The position numbers and the translations under genes are program-made. Below are positions 34,409 through 43,668 of a stretch of 64,000 nucleotides of DNA, piece after piece. The notes under the pieces were generated by a model. It saw nothing but the letters and a program-made list of their open reading frames with translations. It did no database searches and was not told the origin of the DNA. Origin of the DNA: Prosthecobacter algae. Lineage in GTDB: Bacteria > Verrucomicrobiota > Verrucomicrobiia > Verrucomicrobiales > Verrucomicrobiaceae. Position 1 is the stretch's first letter. The number at the start of each line of letters is the position of its first letter. The stretch covers positions 124,001-188,000 of the forward strand of contig NZ_BAABIA010000003.1 in assembly GCF_039542385.1 (NCBI RefSeq), written 5' to 3'.

Positions 34409-35659
34409 ATGAAGATCCTGGTTACTGGCAAAGGCGGGCGTGAACACGCCCTCATCACGGCACTGAGCGAATCCCCGCAGCAGCATGAGCTGTATGCGTA
34501 TCCCGGCAGTGATGCCATCGCCACGCTGGCGACGCGGGTGGAGGTGGCCGGGCTGCCGGAGCTGATCCAGTGGATGAAGGACCAGGGCATCGATCTCTGC
34601 GTGGCGGGTGAAGAGGCCTGGCTGGTGAAGGATCGCGGTCTGGCCAATCTGTGTGCCGAGGCTGGCATCCCCTGCTGGGGCCCGTACAAGGAGGCGGCAC
34701 AACTGGAAGCCTCGAAGATTTTCGCGAAACGTTTCCTGCAACGGCACGGCATCCCGACGGCGGATTTCAGCATCGCGACGACGGCTGCGGAAGCGAAGGC
34801 GGCACTGACGACTTTTCCCATCGTGCTGAAGTTCGACGGCCTGGCCGCAGGCAAAGGCGTGGCGGTGTGCCCGGACCGGGCGGAGGCGGAGGCCTTCATT
34901 GATGATGTGCTGGAGAAGCGCCTCTTTGGCGCGGGTGATCTGCTGATCGAGCAATGCCTGTCGGGACCGGAGATCAGCATTTTTGTCTCGGTCTGCGATG
35001 ACCAGTACCAGATCCTGATGCCTGCGCGCGACTACAAGCGGATCGGCGACAATGACCAGGGGCCCAACACGGGCGGCATGGGCGCGGTGGCGAGCCGGCA
35101 ACTGGCCACGCCTGAACTGATGACCCAGATCGAAAATGAGATGGTGAAGGTTACGGTGAAGGGCCTGCAGAAGGATGGGCTGAAGTACCGGGGCTTTCTC
35201 TACTTTGGCATCATGCTGACGCCGACGGGACCGCAGATGCTGGAGTTTAACTGCCGGTTTGGCGATCCTGAGGCTGAGGCGGTGATGCCGATGGTGCGCG
35301 GCGACTTTGCCAACTATGTCTTTGAAGCGGCCAAGGGCTCGCTGAAGCCGGAGTTGATCCAGTTTGCGGAAGGCTGGAGCATCTGCCTGATCTCGGCCTC
35401 GACGGGATATCCGGTGACGTCACGCAATGGCGATGTGATCTCCGGCCTGGAAGCGGTGGAAGGTGCGCGAGTGTACCACTGCGGCACGCGGAAGAATGCA
35501 GCGGGCGACTTTGAAACCAACGGTGGCCGGGTGCTGGCGGTGGTGGCGCAGGGCACGACGCGCGAGGAGGCACGCGACAAGGCGTATGCCGAATCCCGCA
35601 AGGTGACCTTCGATGGCCTACAGCGCCGCACGGACATCGCGACGATGCACTTTGACTGA
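34409..35659 (+). CDS. purD: Phosphoribosylamine--glycine ligase
   Basis: A 416-residue ATP-grasp enzyme from the ATG at 34409, opening with the family signature MKILVTGKGGREHAL. Further motifs are VLKFDGLAAGKGVAVC (ATP-binding lysines), GPNTGGMGA and LEFNCRFGDPEAE (metal ligands). It joins glycine to phosphoribosylamine with ATP, the second step of purine synthesis. The length is typical. It stands alone, without other pur genes, although the C1-folate enzyme PurU is elsewhere in the window. The convergent neighbour rnd ends 62 bases beyond its stop. Confidence 0.97.
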   Translation: MKILVTGKGGREHALITALSESPQQHELYAYPGSDAIATLATRVEVAGLPELIQWMKDQGIDLCVAGEEAWLVKDRGLANLCAEAGIPCWGPYKEAAQLEASKIFAKRFLQRHGIPTADFSIATTAAEAKAALTTFPIVLKFDGLAAGKGVAVCPDRAEAEAFIDDVLEKRLFGAGDLLIEQCLSGPEISIFVSVCDDQYQILMPARDYKRIGDNDQGPNTGGMGAVASRQLATPELMTQIENEMVKVTVKGLQKDGLKYRGFLYFGIMLTPTGPQMLEFNCRFGDPEAEAVMPMVRGDFANYVFEAAKGSLKPELIQFAEGWSICLISASTGYPVTSRNGDVISGLEAVEGARVYHCGTRKNAAGDFETNGGRVLAVVAQGTTREEARDKAYAESRKVTFDGLQRRTDIATMHFD

Positions 35660-35721
35660 GCCTAACGACAAGGGTGAGAAGCACGAGGGCGTGCTTCCCT
35701 GCCCTTTCGATAAACGACCAA

Positions 35722-36885
35722 TCAGGCCGCTTCGGCCTGGGGCTGAACAAGGCCCTCAAGCGGCTCCTTCAAGAGCTCGCGCTGCCAGCTCATGAGAGCC
35801 TCGAGGCCGGTGCTTTCGGCGACGACTTCTTCCAGGGTGCTGCGTGAACCGAGGAGGCTGCTTTCGATGTCGAGGCTTTCGGCGACTTTGTCACGCAGGC
35901 TGCACAGGCGATCGATCTGATCCCGCTGGGCATCGCTGAGGCGTGCTTTGGCTTTCTTCACCCGTTGTGGCCAGGAAGCCTGGCCGGCACGGAAGACATC
36001 GGCGATGAGATCGTGAAATTCCTTTTTCCAACGGGGACGCCAGCCGCCAGGAGGATTCATGACTCCGCCGGACTCGAAGGTTTCGGCGTAGATGACCATC
36101 TGCTTATTCGACATGACCCGGTAGCAGGGGATGTCCCGCTCCATGGCGATGCCTTCGCGCCATTCCCACATGCTTTTGAGGATGGCGAGGCCTTTGGGGT
36201 GGAGGCGGCCACTGCCCTGGACGCGCCAAGGGTCTTCCTTTGGGGCCATGCTACGGGCGGCGACATCCACCTGGAGATCGCGGCAGCTTTCCTCGAACCA
36301 AGCCTCGCGGCCTTTTTCGCGGAGAAGCTTCATCAGGTAGTCGGCCAGAGGGATGAGGTAACGGACATCATCCACGGCGTAAGAAAGCATGTGCTCCGGG
36401 AGCGGGCGGCGGCTCCAATCAGCCTTTTGGGAGGCTTTGGAAAGCTGAAGGCCGAACATGGAATGAATAAGCGCAGCGAGGCCGAACTGGCGGAAACCGA
36501 CGAGGCGGGCAGCGATTTGGGTATCGCGGACGACGCGAGGTGCCCAGCCATAGGTGCGGCGGAGCATGGTGAGATCGTAATCGGAGCCGTGGAACCAGAG
36601 TTCATGCCGGTCCAGCAGGGCGAGAAGGCCAGAGACATCCTCAATGGCGAGGGGATCCACCAGAGCAAAGCGGCCAGCGCAGGCGACCTGGAGGAGGCAG
36701 AGCTTTTCGTGATAATGGTGGAGGGAATCCGCCTCTGTATCCAGGCAGCAGCGGTTTTCACCGGTGGCCTGCATGTGAGCTTCGGTTTCCTGAAGCCATT
36801 GCTGCAAATGCTCCGGCGTATCAATGAAGACATAGTCACCCGGGACGATCGCCGGGGGGATCAGGGGTGGAACGACGTCACTCAT
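35722..36885 (-). CDS. rnd: Ribonuclease D
   Basis: A 387-residue 3'-5' exoribonuclease of the DEDDy type. The catalytic residues are visible in CLDTEADS (Asp49, Glu51), FHGSDYDL (Asp102) and SYAVDDVRYL (Tyr169, Asp173). C-terminal HRDC-like helices follow (about 215-380). It trims the 3' ends of tRNA precursors and other small RNAs. Its ATG overlaps the rho stop by 4 bases (36882-36885), forming the end of a coaE-rho-rnd operon that mixes termination and RNA processing. Confidence 0.95.
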   Translation of the reverse strand: MSDVVPPLIPPAIVPGDYVFIDTPEHLQQWLQETEAHMQATGENRCCLDTEADSLHHYHEKLCLLQVACAGRFALVDPLAIEDVSGLLALLDRHELWFHGSDYDLTMLRRTYGWAPRVVRDTQIAARLVGFRQFGLAALIHSMFGLQLSKASQKADWSRRPLPEHMLSYAVDDVRYLIPLADYLMKLLREKGREAWFEESCRDLQVDVAARSMAPKEDPWRVQGSGRLHPKGLAILKSMWEWREGIAMERDIPCYRVMSNKQMVIYAETFESGGVMNPPGGWRPRWKKEFHDLIADVFRAGQASWPQRVKKAKARLSDAQRDQIDRLCSLRDKVAESLDIESSLLGSRSTLEEVVAESTGLEALMSWQRELLKEPLEGLVQPQAEAA

Positions 36886-38366
36886 TTCAATCCCGTGAGC
36901 AGAATTTCAGCATTGTTGCTGGTGCGGTTGATGTTGCGGATCAACATTTCCAGAGCTTCCACCGCAGGCACCTGAGCTAGCTGCTTGCGGATGGCGGAGA
37001 CACGTTTGAATTCATCCGGGTGGTAGAGGAGGTCATCCCGACGGGTGCCTGACTTCAGCACGTGCAGGGCGGGGAAGATGCGGCGCTCGGAGATTTCGCG
37101 GTCCAGGGTGGCCTCCATGTTGCCGGTGCCTTTGAACTCCTCAAAGATGAGGTCATCCATGCGGTTCTCGGTCTCGATGAGGGCCGTGGCGATGATGGTG
37201 AGGCTGCCGCCTTCTTCGACATTGCGGGCTGCGCCAAAGAATTTCTTCGGCTTGATCATGGCCTTCGAATCCATACCTCCAGACATGGTGCGAGCACCTT
37301 TGCCACCGCCGCTCTGGCTGTTGTAGCCACGGGCCAGACGGGTGAGGGAATCTAGCAGAATGACGACATCTTTGCCAGCTTCCACGAGACGGCAGGCGCG
37401 TTCGCGAACGAGCTCGGCGAGCTGGCTGTGGCGCTTGGGGCTTTCATCAAAGGTGGAGCTATAGATTTCGCAGCCGCTGACGGACTCTTCGAAATCGGTC
37501 ACTTCCTCCGGACGCTCATCCAGAAGAAGGATGATCAGGGAGATTTCCTTGTGATTGTGGACGATGGATTTGGCAATGTCCTTCAGCAGGACGGTCTTGC
37601 CGGAACGGGGTGAGGCATTGATGAGGCCGCGCTGGCCTTTGCCAAGGGGGGCCACCAGATCCATGATGCGGACGGATGCCGGGCAGGGCTTGGCCATCTC
37701 CAGGATGATCCGCTGGTTGGGGAACATGGCGGTCAGCTTGTCGAAATGCACGGGTGGCTGCCAGGTATCAATGGAGACGCCATCCACTTCGGTGATGCGA
37801 TCAATCGCGAGGTATTTGTCCCGGTCCTTGGGTGCGCGGGCAAAACCGGTGATGCGATTGCCTGGGCGGAGATTGAACTTACGAACCAGGAAGAGGGGGA
37901 TAAAGACATCCTCTGGCAGCGGGGCGAAGCTGTACTTGGGATAGCGGATGAGGCCGAAGTTATCAGCACCGATCTCCAGAATGCCGTCTACTTTGACGCG
38001 GGTGCGATGATCAGCCATCCAGGCTAGCAGATCGTAAATGAGCTGGTGCTTGGACCGGCTGGCATTCATCCGGAAGTTGACGCTTTCGGCGAGGGTCTGG
38101 ATTTCGGCGAGGGAAGACTCCTGAAGATCGTTCAGGGAAATCTCTACCGGGAAAGGAGCTTCGGCGGTAGGGCCAAAAGATTTGTCCTGGGCGGGCTCCT
38201 CTGGAGTCCGGCCTTCAGCTCCCCTGGCAGCAGCCGGGGATTCAGCAGCCTCCGTGACAGCCGGGGGTGTCTGGGCAGCAGGTGTTTCGGGGACTTCCGC
38301 AGATGGCGCGTCAGTGGCGGGGGATAGGACCTCGGTGGAAGTCTCGGGGGAGTCGGTTGGATTCAT
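36882..38366 (-). CDS. rho: Transcription termination factor Rho
   Basis: A 494-residue Rho from the ATG at 38366. The Rho N-terminal and cold-shock RNA-binding domains run from about 80 to 190 ([20 protein letters not shown]). The ATPase core has a Walker A ASPRSGKT at 251-258, [11 protein letters not shown] and the Q-loop region [13 protein letters not shown]. The usual Walker A of Rho is PPKAGKT, so PRSGKT is a mild variant. Residues 1-75 are an extra Pro/Ala/Glu/Ser-rich extension, as in other Rho proteins of high-GC bacteria. It terminates untranslated transcripts. It overlaps coaE and rnd by 4 bases each, so all three are translationally coupled. Confidence 0.97.
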   Translation of the reverse strand: MNPTDSPETSTEVLSPATDAPSAEVPETPAAQTPPAVTEAAESPAAARGAEGRTPEEPAQDKSFGPTAEAPFPVEISLNDLQESSLAEIQTLAESVNFRMNASRSKHQLIYDLLAWMADHRTRVKVDGILEIGADNFGLIRYPKYSFAPLPEDVFIPLFLVRKFNLRPGNRITGFARAPKDRDKYLAIDRITEVDGVSIDTWQPPVHFDKLTAMFPNQRIILEMAKPCPASVRIMDLVAPLGKGQRGLINASPRSGKTVLLKDIAKSIVHNHKEISLIILLLDERPEEVTDFEESVSGCEIYSSTFDESPKRHSQLAELVRERACRLVEAGKDVVILLDSLTRLARGYNSQSGGGKGARTMSGGMDSKAMIKPKKFFGAARNVEEGGSLTIIATALIETENRMDDLIFEEFKGTGNMEATLDREISERRIFPALHVLKSGTRRDDLLYHPDEFKRVSAIRKQLAQVPAVEALEMLIRNINRTSNNAEILLTGLK

Positions 38367-38977
38367 GCTTGCCAATGCTGTCTTGCCAGTGTCAGCACTT
38401 GAGCCTCGAGAGCACTGCGGTCACCATCATTCCAGATGACCACATTCGCTCTCTCAACTTTGGCTTCGATGGGCCACTGAGCCCTCAACATCTTGTCGAT
38501 TATTGATTCGTCGAGACCTCGACGTTCCATCAACCGCCTTTTCTGAACTTCCGGGCTAGCAGCCACGACGATGATCAGATCCGCTGATACTGTGCCTCCA
38601 ATCTCATAGTGCAGGGGCACCTCCGCAAGGAAAAGATTTGCCCCGGCTGCCGACTGGGCGGCCCGGGCCGATTCCAGCTCCGCCAGAACACCGGGGTGCA
38701 GCATCTTCTCAAGAACCTGCCTGCGAGCCTCATTGGCAAAGACCTCGGTGCGCAGCCACTCGCGATCCGCGACTTCCCTGCCCTCTCTGTTCACGACGGA
38801 GGCTTCTCCGAGCTGAGTTTTGAGTTTTACCAGGATTTCAGGCTGATCCAGAAGGGCCTGGGCGCTGCGATCAGCCGAAAAAATCAGAGCTTTATCTTTC
38901 AGAAGGTGGCCCGCGAGCAAGTCGGTGACCGAACTTTTGCCGCAGCCGATGCCACCCGTCACAATCCAGGAATTCAT
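38363..38977 (-). CDS. coaE: Dephospho-CoA kinase
   Basis: A 204-residue P-loop kinase from the ATG at 38977. Walker A GGIGCGKS lies at 8-15 and FSADRSAQALL provides the aspartate equivalent of the CoaE DADK motif. The FLAEVPLHYE segment is the conserved FLDIPLLYE region, and the RRGLDE...RAQWPIEAKVERA lid closes the active site. It phosphorylates the 3' hydroxyl of dephospho-CoA, the last step of CoA synthesis. The stop overlaps the rho ATG by 4 bases. The upstream gap holds the terminator of the pilus operon. Confidence 0.95.
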   Translation of the reverse strand: MNSWIVTGGIGCGKSSVTDLLAGHLLKDKALIFSADRSAQALLDQPEILVKLKTQLGEASVVNREGREVADREWLRTEVFANEARRQVLEKMLHPGVLAELESARAAQSAAGANLFLAEVPLHYEIGGTVSADLIIVVAASPEVQKRRLMERRGLDESIIDKMLRAQWPIEAKVERANVVIWNDGDRSALEAQVLTLARQHWQA

Positions 38978-39001
38978 AGTCGCAGTGCCTATAAAAGCAG
39001 A

Positions 39002-39030
39002 CAGGCAGGCGGTCAATGACCACCTGCCTG
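39002..39030 (-). terminator. Terminator of the secretin operon
   Basis: CAGGCAGG (39002-39009) pairs with CCTGCCTG (39023-39030), and an inner GGT/ACC extends the stem past one mismatch. Read on the minus strand it follows the secretin stop and is followed by TGTCTGCTTTTA. The T-run starts several bases late, so confidence is moderate. Confidence 0.65.
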
Positions 39031-39057
39031 CCGCAGAATGAGTTTAGAAGCTCAGAA

Positions 39058-41574
39058 TTAGTTTCCGCTCACCGCAGGAAGCAGACCACTGGAAGGACCT
39101 GCATCCGTCGAAGCCTGGGAGCCCTGCATGTTTGGATTGATGGCCTGGCCAGCAGGGTCAATCAGCTTGGCCGTCACGAAGATCATGAGGTTACGCTTGA
39201 AGTGGTCTTCCACTTGGGACTTGAAGAGACGGCCCACGAAAGGCAGGTCACCCAGCACAGGGATCTTGTCTTCGACGTCCTGGACGTCTTCACGGATCAG
39301 GCCGCCGAGAACCACCGTCTGGCCATCCCAGATCGTGACTGCGGTCTGCACCTTACGGATGGAGAACACAGGCTGATTGATGATGTTCGGGGTAAGTTCC
39401 ACACGGGTCGAAGGCAGGAAGCCGATGATGTTGCCGAAGACGTCAAGGATGGGGTTGCCACCAGCGACGCTGTAGATCGGGCTGCCGTAGTTCACGAAGC
39501 CATCGAATTCAGTCACTTCAGGAGCCAAGTTGAGGTCAATGGTGTAACCATCGGCACCAACGGTCGGATCCACTTCCATGCGCACACCCACAGGCTTCAT
39601 TTCGAAGGCGGTTGGCGTGGTTGGAGTCACCGGGATGGCGCTGGAACCACCGCCATTGCCACCGTTGGTTGCACCGACGTTGGTCGGGATCTGCGGTGGA
39701 TCGAACTCCGTCGGATAGATGAATTCGCGAATCACTTCGATGGTAGCACGCTGGCCAGCTTTGGTGGTCACGCTCGGGGCGCTCATGAGGTCAACGCCTT
39801 TGCGCTGGGACATGGCACGAATGACGAGAGCGAACTGAGGGTCAGTAAGGACACCTGCGACGCTGAACACGCCAGGAGCTTCAGGCACAGCGGAAAGACC
39901 GTTGATCTGGGCGTCGATGGCATTGCCGCTGATGGCGTTGCTGCCAGTGCGGAGGCTGCGAGTGACTGGGGAGATGGAACCCGTGGCGATCATGTTGGCG
40001 ATGTTGCCAGGATAACCGATGGTTGAGGAATCGAGGCCGGAGTTGCCGTCGGAACCACCGCCGCCCTGAACGGCATTGCCTTCACCAATGGCACCCAGGA
40101 GCCAGTCGAAGCCGAGTTCATCGGTGTTCTTCTGGGAGACTTCGACAAACTTCGAAGTGATGTAGATCTGCTTCGGTCCCTGGGAACGGTTGGCGTCCAC
40201 AAAGGCTTCGACGAGATCCAAGTTAGGCTGGGTGTTCTTGACGATGAGCTGGGAAGTCACCGGGTTGAAGACAGCGGAAGCGCCTTCTGGGAACTGAATG
40301 CCCTGGGACTTCAGGATGTCGATGGCGGTTGCACGCTGGATGAGGTTGGAAGCCGGAGCTGCACCACCACCACCTGCTGCGAATGGATCGGCAGATGCAG
40401 CAGGTGCTGCGGCTGCACCACCACTGCCACCGAGGCTGAGGAAGTCTGGATTCACCCGGTAGATGCGAGTGTATTGCTCAGCGGTGGTTTCAGAAACAGG
40501 AACGATGAGAACCGCGAAAGGCTCCACCTTGTATTTCATGCCAGCGAGTTCGGTGACATAACGAAGGGCTTCGACCATCGGCACGTCCTTGAGGTCAAGG
40601 CTGATGGAGGCGGTGACAGGAGCGTCGCCAGCCTTGAGGATGATGTTCACACCCTTCTTGGCTGGATCGGACTCATTGACGTCCAAGTCACGGCTCTTCA
40701 CGCGAAGGAACTCCACGGCTTCTTCAATGCTAGCACCAGAGAACTGGACCTGCGGGAAGACGATTTCCTGCATCTTGCGAGTCAGGTAAACGGTGGGCTC
40801 GATGCCGCCAGTAGCGACAGGGTCGATGACCAGGCCACGAACCGGGGGTTTATATTCCCAGGCTTCGTTGACCATGTTCAGCATGCGGGCACGCTGATGA
40901 TCGCGGGCGGTGTCGAAGTATTCGCCGCGCTTTTGTTCGACCTTCTCCATGCCACGACGGGCAGCGGAGTTGTAAGGATCGATACGAACAACGTCTTCGA
41001 ACTGGAGAAGAGCCTTATCGTAGTCACCGATTTCAAGGGAGCTGTTGGCAAGCAGGAGACCTTTTTCCACCTTGCTGACGTTTTCGACGTGCTGAGGCGT
41101 GAGGGCTGGCGGCCAGCGGTCTGGATCAGACAAATGCTTGGCGAAGACTTTGGCACCTTTATGACCAGGAACCGCGAGCTGGGCTTCGTCGATCAACTTC
41201 TGGGCTGCGACATAGTCACCGATTTTGGCCTTTTCACGGGCGACGACGATGGCGCAATCAGCAAACTTGAGGTTGGCGAGGTCGCGCCAATCCTGAATGA
41301 AAGGAGCGTTTGGAAGCTGATCAAGGATGTCTTTGGCCGAGCGATACTGGGCAAGGGCCGCCTCATATTCTCCTTTGGCAAAAAGCTCATCACCCTTCTC
41401 CATGGCCTGACGTGCATCTTCGATTCTGGCCGCACGACGGGCGATTTCCCGTTCAGCGATACCAGGGACATTTGCACCACCCTCACCTGCGAAGGCGGGC
41501 ATGGCTACCATGGGTGCTGCGAGAGCGACCATCAGGGCGATTTGTTTTTTCTTCATTCGGGAGGGATGCATCAT
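39058..41574 (-). CDS. Secretin, PilQ/Amuc_1098-like outer-membrane protein
   Basis: An 838-residue secretin from the ATG at 41574; ATGs at 41571 and 41556 are alternatives. A signal peptide ends near AFAGEGG (about 30). Residues about 35-270 form TPR-like helical repeats (MEKGDELFAKGEYEAALAQY). N0/N1-type secretin domains follow, and then the conserved C-terminal ring region with VLGGLIREDVQ and VPVLGDLPFVGRLF-type motifs (about residues 745-775). A glycine/alanine-rich linker separates N domains. It should form the outer-membrane channel of a type IV pilus-like machine. It is the last gene of a five-gene unit ordered as Amuc_1102 to Amuc_1098 in Akkermansia. Confidence 0.94.
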   Translation of the reverse strand: MMHPSRMKKKQIALMVALAAPMVAMPAFAGEGGANVPGIAEREIARRAARIEDARQAMEKGDELFAKGEYEAALAQYRSAKDILDQLPNAPFIQDWRDLANLKFADCAIVVAREKAKIGDYVAAQKLIDEAQLAVPGHKGAKVFAKHLSDPDRWPPALTPQHVENVSKVEKGLLLANSSLEIGDYDKALLQFEDVVRIDPYNSAARRGMEKVEQKRGEYFDTARDHQRARMLNMVNEAWEYKPPVRGLVIDPVATGGIEPTVYLTRKMQEIVFPQVQFSGASIEEAVEFLRVKSRDLDVNESDPAKKGVNIILKAGDAPVTASISLDLKDVPMVEALRYVTELAGMKYKVEPFAVLIVPVSETTAEQYTRIYRVNPDFLSLGGSGGAAAAPAASADPFAAGGGGAAPASNLIQRATAIDILKSQGIQFPEGASAVFNPVTSQLIVKNTQPNLDLVEAFVDANRSQGPKQIYITSKFVEVSQKNTDELGFDWLLGAIGEGNAVQGGGGSDGNSGLDSSTIGYPGNIANMIATGSISPVTRSLRTGSNAISGNAIDAQINGLSAVPEAPGVFSVAGVLTDPQFALVIRAMSQRKGVDLMSAPSVTTKAGQRATIEVIREFIYPTEFDPPQIPTNVGATNGGNGGGSSAIPVTPTTPTAFEMKPVGVRMEVDPTVGADGYTIDLNLAPEVTEFDGFVNYGSPIYSVAGGNPILDVFGNIIGFLPSTRVELTPNIINQPVFSIRKVQTAVTIWDGQTVVLGGLIREDVQDVEDKIPVLGDLPFVGRLFKSQVEDHFKRNLMIFVTAKLIDPAGQAINPNMQGSQASTDAGPSSGLLPAVSGN

Positions 41575-41671
41575 AGAAGGGTGCGGTTTGTCAAAATTAA
41601 CAATGAGCCGAGGTGTTTAGCAGGAATTGCTTCTGTCTGGCGAGATGTTTTTTGGTTGGGTTGAAAAAAAG

Positions 41672-42625
41672 TTAAGGTTTGGTCACAGTGATGGATTCGC
41701 CGCCGTCAACAGGCTGGATCACCGCGCTGGTCTCTTCGATTTCGAGCAAGCGGTAGGTGCTGCCAATGCCTGGAATCTGGAAGGTGTCGCCCTTTTTCAC
41801 CGTCCGTGTCGGACGTTCACCGAGGATGAATTCGAATTCGGCCTCGTATTCGGCAAGGTTGGTTTCGCTGCCACGGACCAGGGTGAATTCCTTGTTAGAA
41901 GATTTGTCGAGCATGACCAGCTCTGACACATCTTTTTCGCCCACGGCAGGATCCGCCACCTTTTTGGGAGTGAAAGCTTTGACCTGGAAACGGACCACAC
42001 CTTTATCGAAACCAAACTCTTCACCCGGGGAAACGAACTTGCTCACTTTCGGCTCAGGCGTCAGACGCTGAACCTGGAAGGGTGGCGAGCTACTGTTGAG
42101 CTTGATGACGTAATCAAAGGTGATGCGGCGCTTGAGGACCAGCTTGTCCGTGAAAGGAGGGTGGCTTTTGTCGTCGCGAGGATTGGTCTTTTTGTTGAAC
42201 TCTTCCAGGTTGGAGAAGCCATCCGAGTCAGCATCCAAGTCACCCACGTTAGGGGAGAGGATGTTGGGCAGATCGTTAGAGACGAGGTAGGAGTTCGTCA
42301 TCGGCGGGCGAAGCTGCGGATCTTCAAGCTGAAGATCGTAAAGCTGGTCGCCCTTTTTCACCAGAAGCACTGATTTGTTCAGCGGGACGGGCTTGCCTTT
42401 GATGACGGGAGAGATCCAAGTGGTCTTTTCCGTCAGAAGCTTGAGCGTCTGATTGATCAATGCCGTGGGTGGCTGGCCGGGGTCGTTTTTAGAACTGCCG
42501 GGGCGGCGCACCAAGCGCTCGCTGAAGCTCTGACTGGACCAGACAAGGTAACCCGCAACGCCCAGGGCGATCACCGCAGTGATGCCCAAGAGGACTTTTT
42601 CATAATTCCCATTCCTGTTCTGCAT
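41672..42625 (-). CDS. Amuc_1099-like membrane-anchored periplasmic protein
   Basis: A 317-residue protein with one N-terminal membrane helix (about 12-30) and a large periplasmic part. A thrombospondin-type-3-like calcium loop, DLDADSDGFSNLEE, lies at 129-142. The C-terminal half is beta-rich. Its position between the Amuc_1100-like and secretin genes is exactly that of Amuc_1099 in Akkermansia; the assignment rests on synteny and topology, as no enzyme motif is present. It is likely to link the inner-membrane platform with the secretin, comparable to PilP, which is inference. A 97-base gap precedes the secretin gene. Confidence 0.75.
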   Translation of the reverse strand: MQNRNGNYEKVLLGITAVIALGVAGYLVWSSQSFSERLVRRPGSSKNDPGQPPTALINQTLKLLTEKTTWISPVIKGKPVPLNKSVLLVKKGDQLYDLQLEDPQLRPPMTNSYLVSNDLPNILSPNVGDLDADSDGFSNLEEFNKKTNPRDDKSHPPFTDKLVLKRRITFDYVIKLNSSSPPFQVQRLTPEPKVSKFVSPGEEFGFDKGVVRFQVKAFTPKKVADPAVGEKDVSELVMLDKSSNKEFTLVRGSETNLAEYEAEFEFILGERPTRTVKKGDTFQIPGIGSTYRLLEIEETSAVIQPVDGGESITVTKP

Positions 42626-42666
42626 ATGGCTAATTCAAAGTTGTGTCGTGATGACGGTTGATGTCT

Positions 42667-43668
42667 TCACCGGGTGCCAGTGCTGGCAGTTTGAGTATTC
42701 AAGAAATACACCAGATCGATTTCCATGAAGACCCGCAGCTTCTCATTACCGAGAACAGCGATGGCGTCTTCCACGGCTGGAACAGCGGCGGCAGGAGGAG
42801 CTTCCTTGCCATCACCTGCTGGCGGTGCCAGAGGAGCCGGAGCATCTGGATTGATCGTTGGCGGAGGCAGGATGTTAGTTTCAGCACGGAGAGGCCCGAC
42901 CTGGCGTTCATTTTCGATGCGAAGAAGACGCACGACAGTGAAGTAAGGCATCTCCGAAGGGCTGGCGAGCTTGCTCATCAACATCTGAAGAGCCGCCTGG
43001 TCCAGCGTGAGCATGGCCCGTACCTGACGGCGCTCGGACAGCTTGGGGGCAGCGGCCGTACCAGGACGGGCCTGAGGGCCTTTTTTGGCGGCACCTGTGG
43101 CGGGTTTGGCAGCCTCAGCTTTTTCAGCATCCAACTCCGAACGCTCAATCATCTCCACCTGCTTGACGCCGACAGAGGCGAAGGCAGCGACGATCTGATC
43201 CACCGCATCCAAGTAACCGGAGAGGTCGGTCGCGATCTCGTTGGATTTCGGCAGTTCGCTTGTATAGCGATCGAAAGCCAAATTGTACACAGCAGGGAGG
43301 CCCATGCCGCGCTCAGCAGCCAGCTTGCGAGAATCCGCAATCTTGGTCTTCAGCTTGGCCTGAAACTCGGTGTCCGTGGTCGGCTTGGCCTGGGTCTCCG
43401 CCTGCATGGTGTTGAGCACCAGGGTAAGCTTGCTGGAGATATCGGTGAACTCCTTCACCTTGGCTTGCTTGATCTCCAGATTTTCGGGAGTAGGAGCCAA
43501 GACGGCGCTTTTCAGCGAGGCGAGGCTGTTATTGACCGTGTCAAACTGCTCCAGGGTGGTGCTGTAGCTTGAGTATGCGGAGAAGAGCATGTAGCCCAGA
43601 CCTGCCGCGCCGGCTGCCGTGATGCCAAGAATGGCAGCAGGCAATTTGTTTTGTTGGATCCAACTCAT
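42667..43668 (-). CDS. Amuc_1100-like pilus-associated protein
   Basis: A 333-residue protein opening MSWIQQNKLPAAILG, then one membrane helix (about 9-30) and a coiled-coil region (LEQFDTVNNSLASLKSAV), followed by a globular periplasmic domain. Topology, length and N-terminal sequence resemble Amuc_1100 of Akkermansia muciniphila, a protein known for immune and metabolic effects on the host. A PilO-like role in an alignment complex fits its place after the PilM-PilN-like gene. A low-complexity Pro/Ala insertion lies near residues 275-300. Its start overlaps the upstream stop by one base (TGATG). No host effect can be inferred here. Confidence 0.82.
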   Translation of the reverse strand: MSWIQQNKLPAAILGITAAGAAGLGYMLFSAYSSYSTTLEQFDTVNNSLASLKSAVLAPTPENLEIKQAKVKEFTDISSKLTLVLNTMQAETQAKPTTDTEFQAKLKTKIADSRKLAAERGMGLPAVYNLAFDRYTSELPKSNEIATDLSGYLDAVDQIVAAFASVGVKQVEMIERSELDAEKAEAAKPATGAAKKGPQARPGTAAAPKLSERRQVRAMLTLDQAALQMLMSKLASPSEMPYFTVVRLLRIENERQVGPLRAETNILPPPTINPDAPAPLAPPAGDGKEAPPAAAVPAVEDAIAVLGNEKLRVFMEIDLVYFLNTQTASTGTR

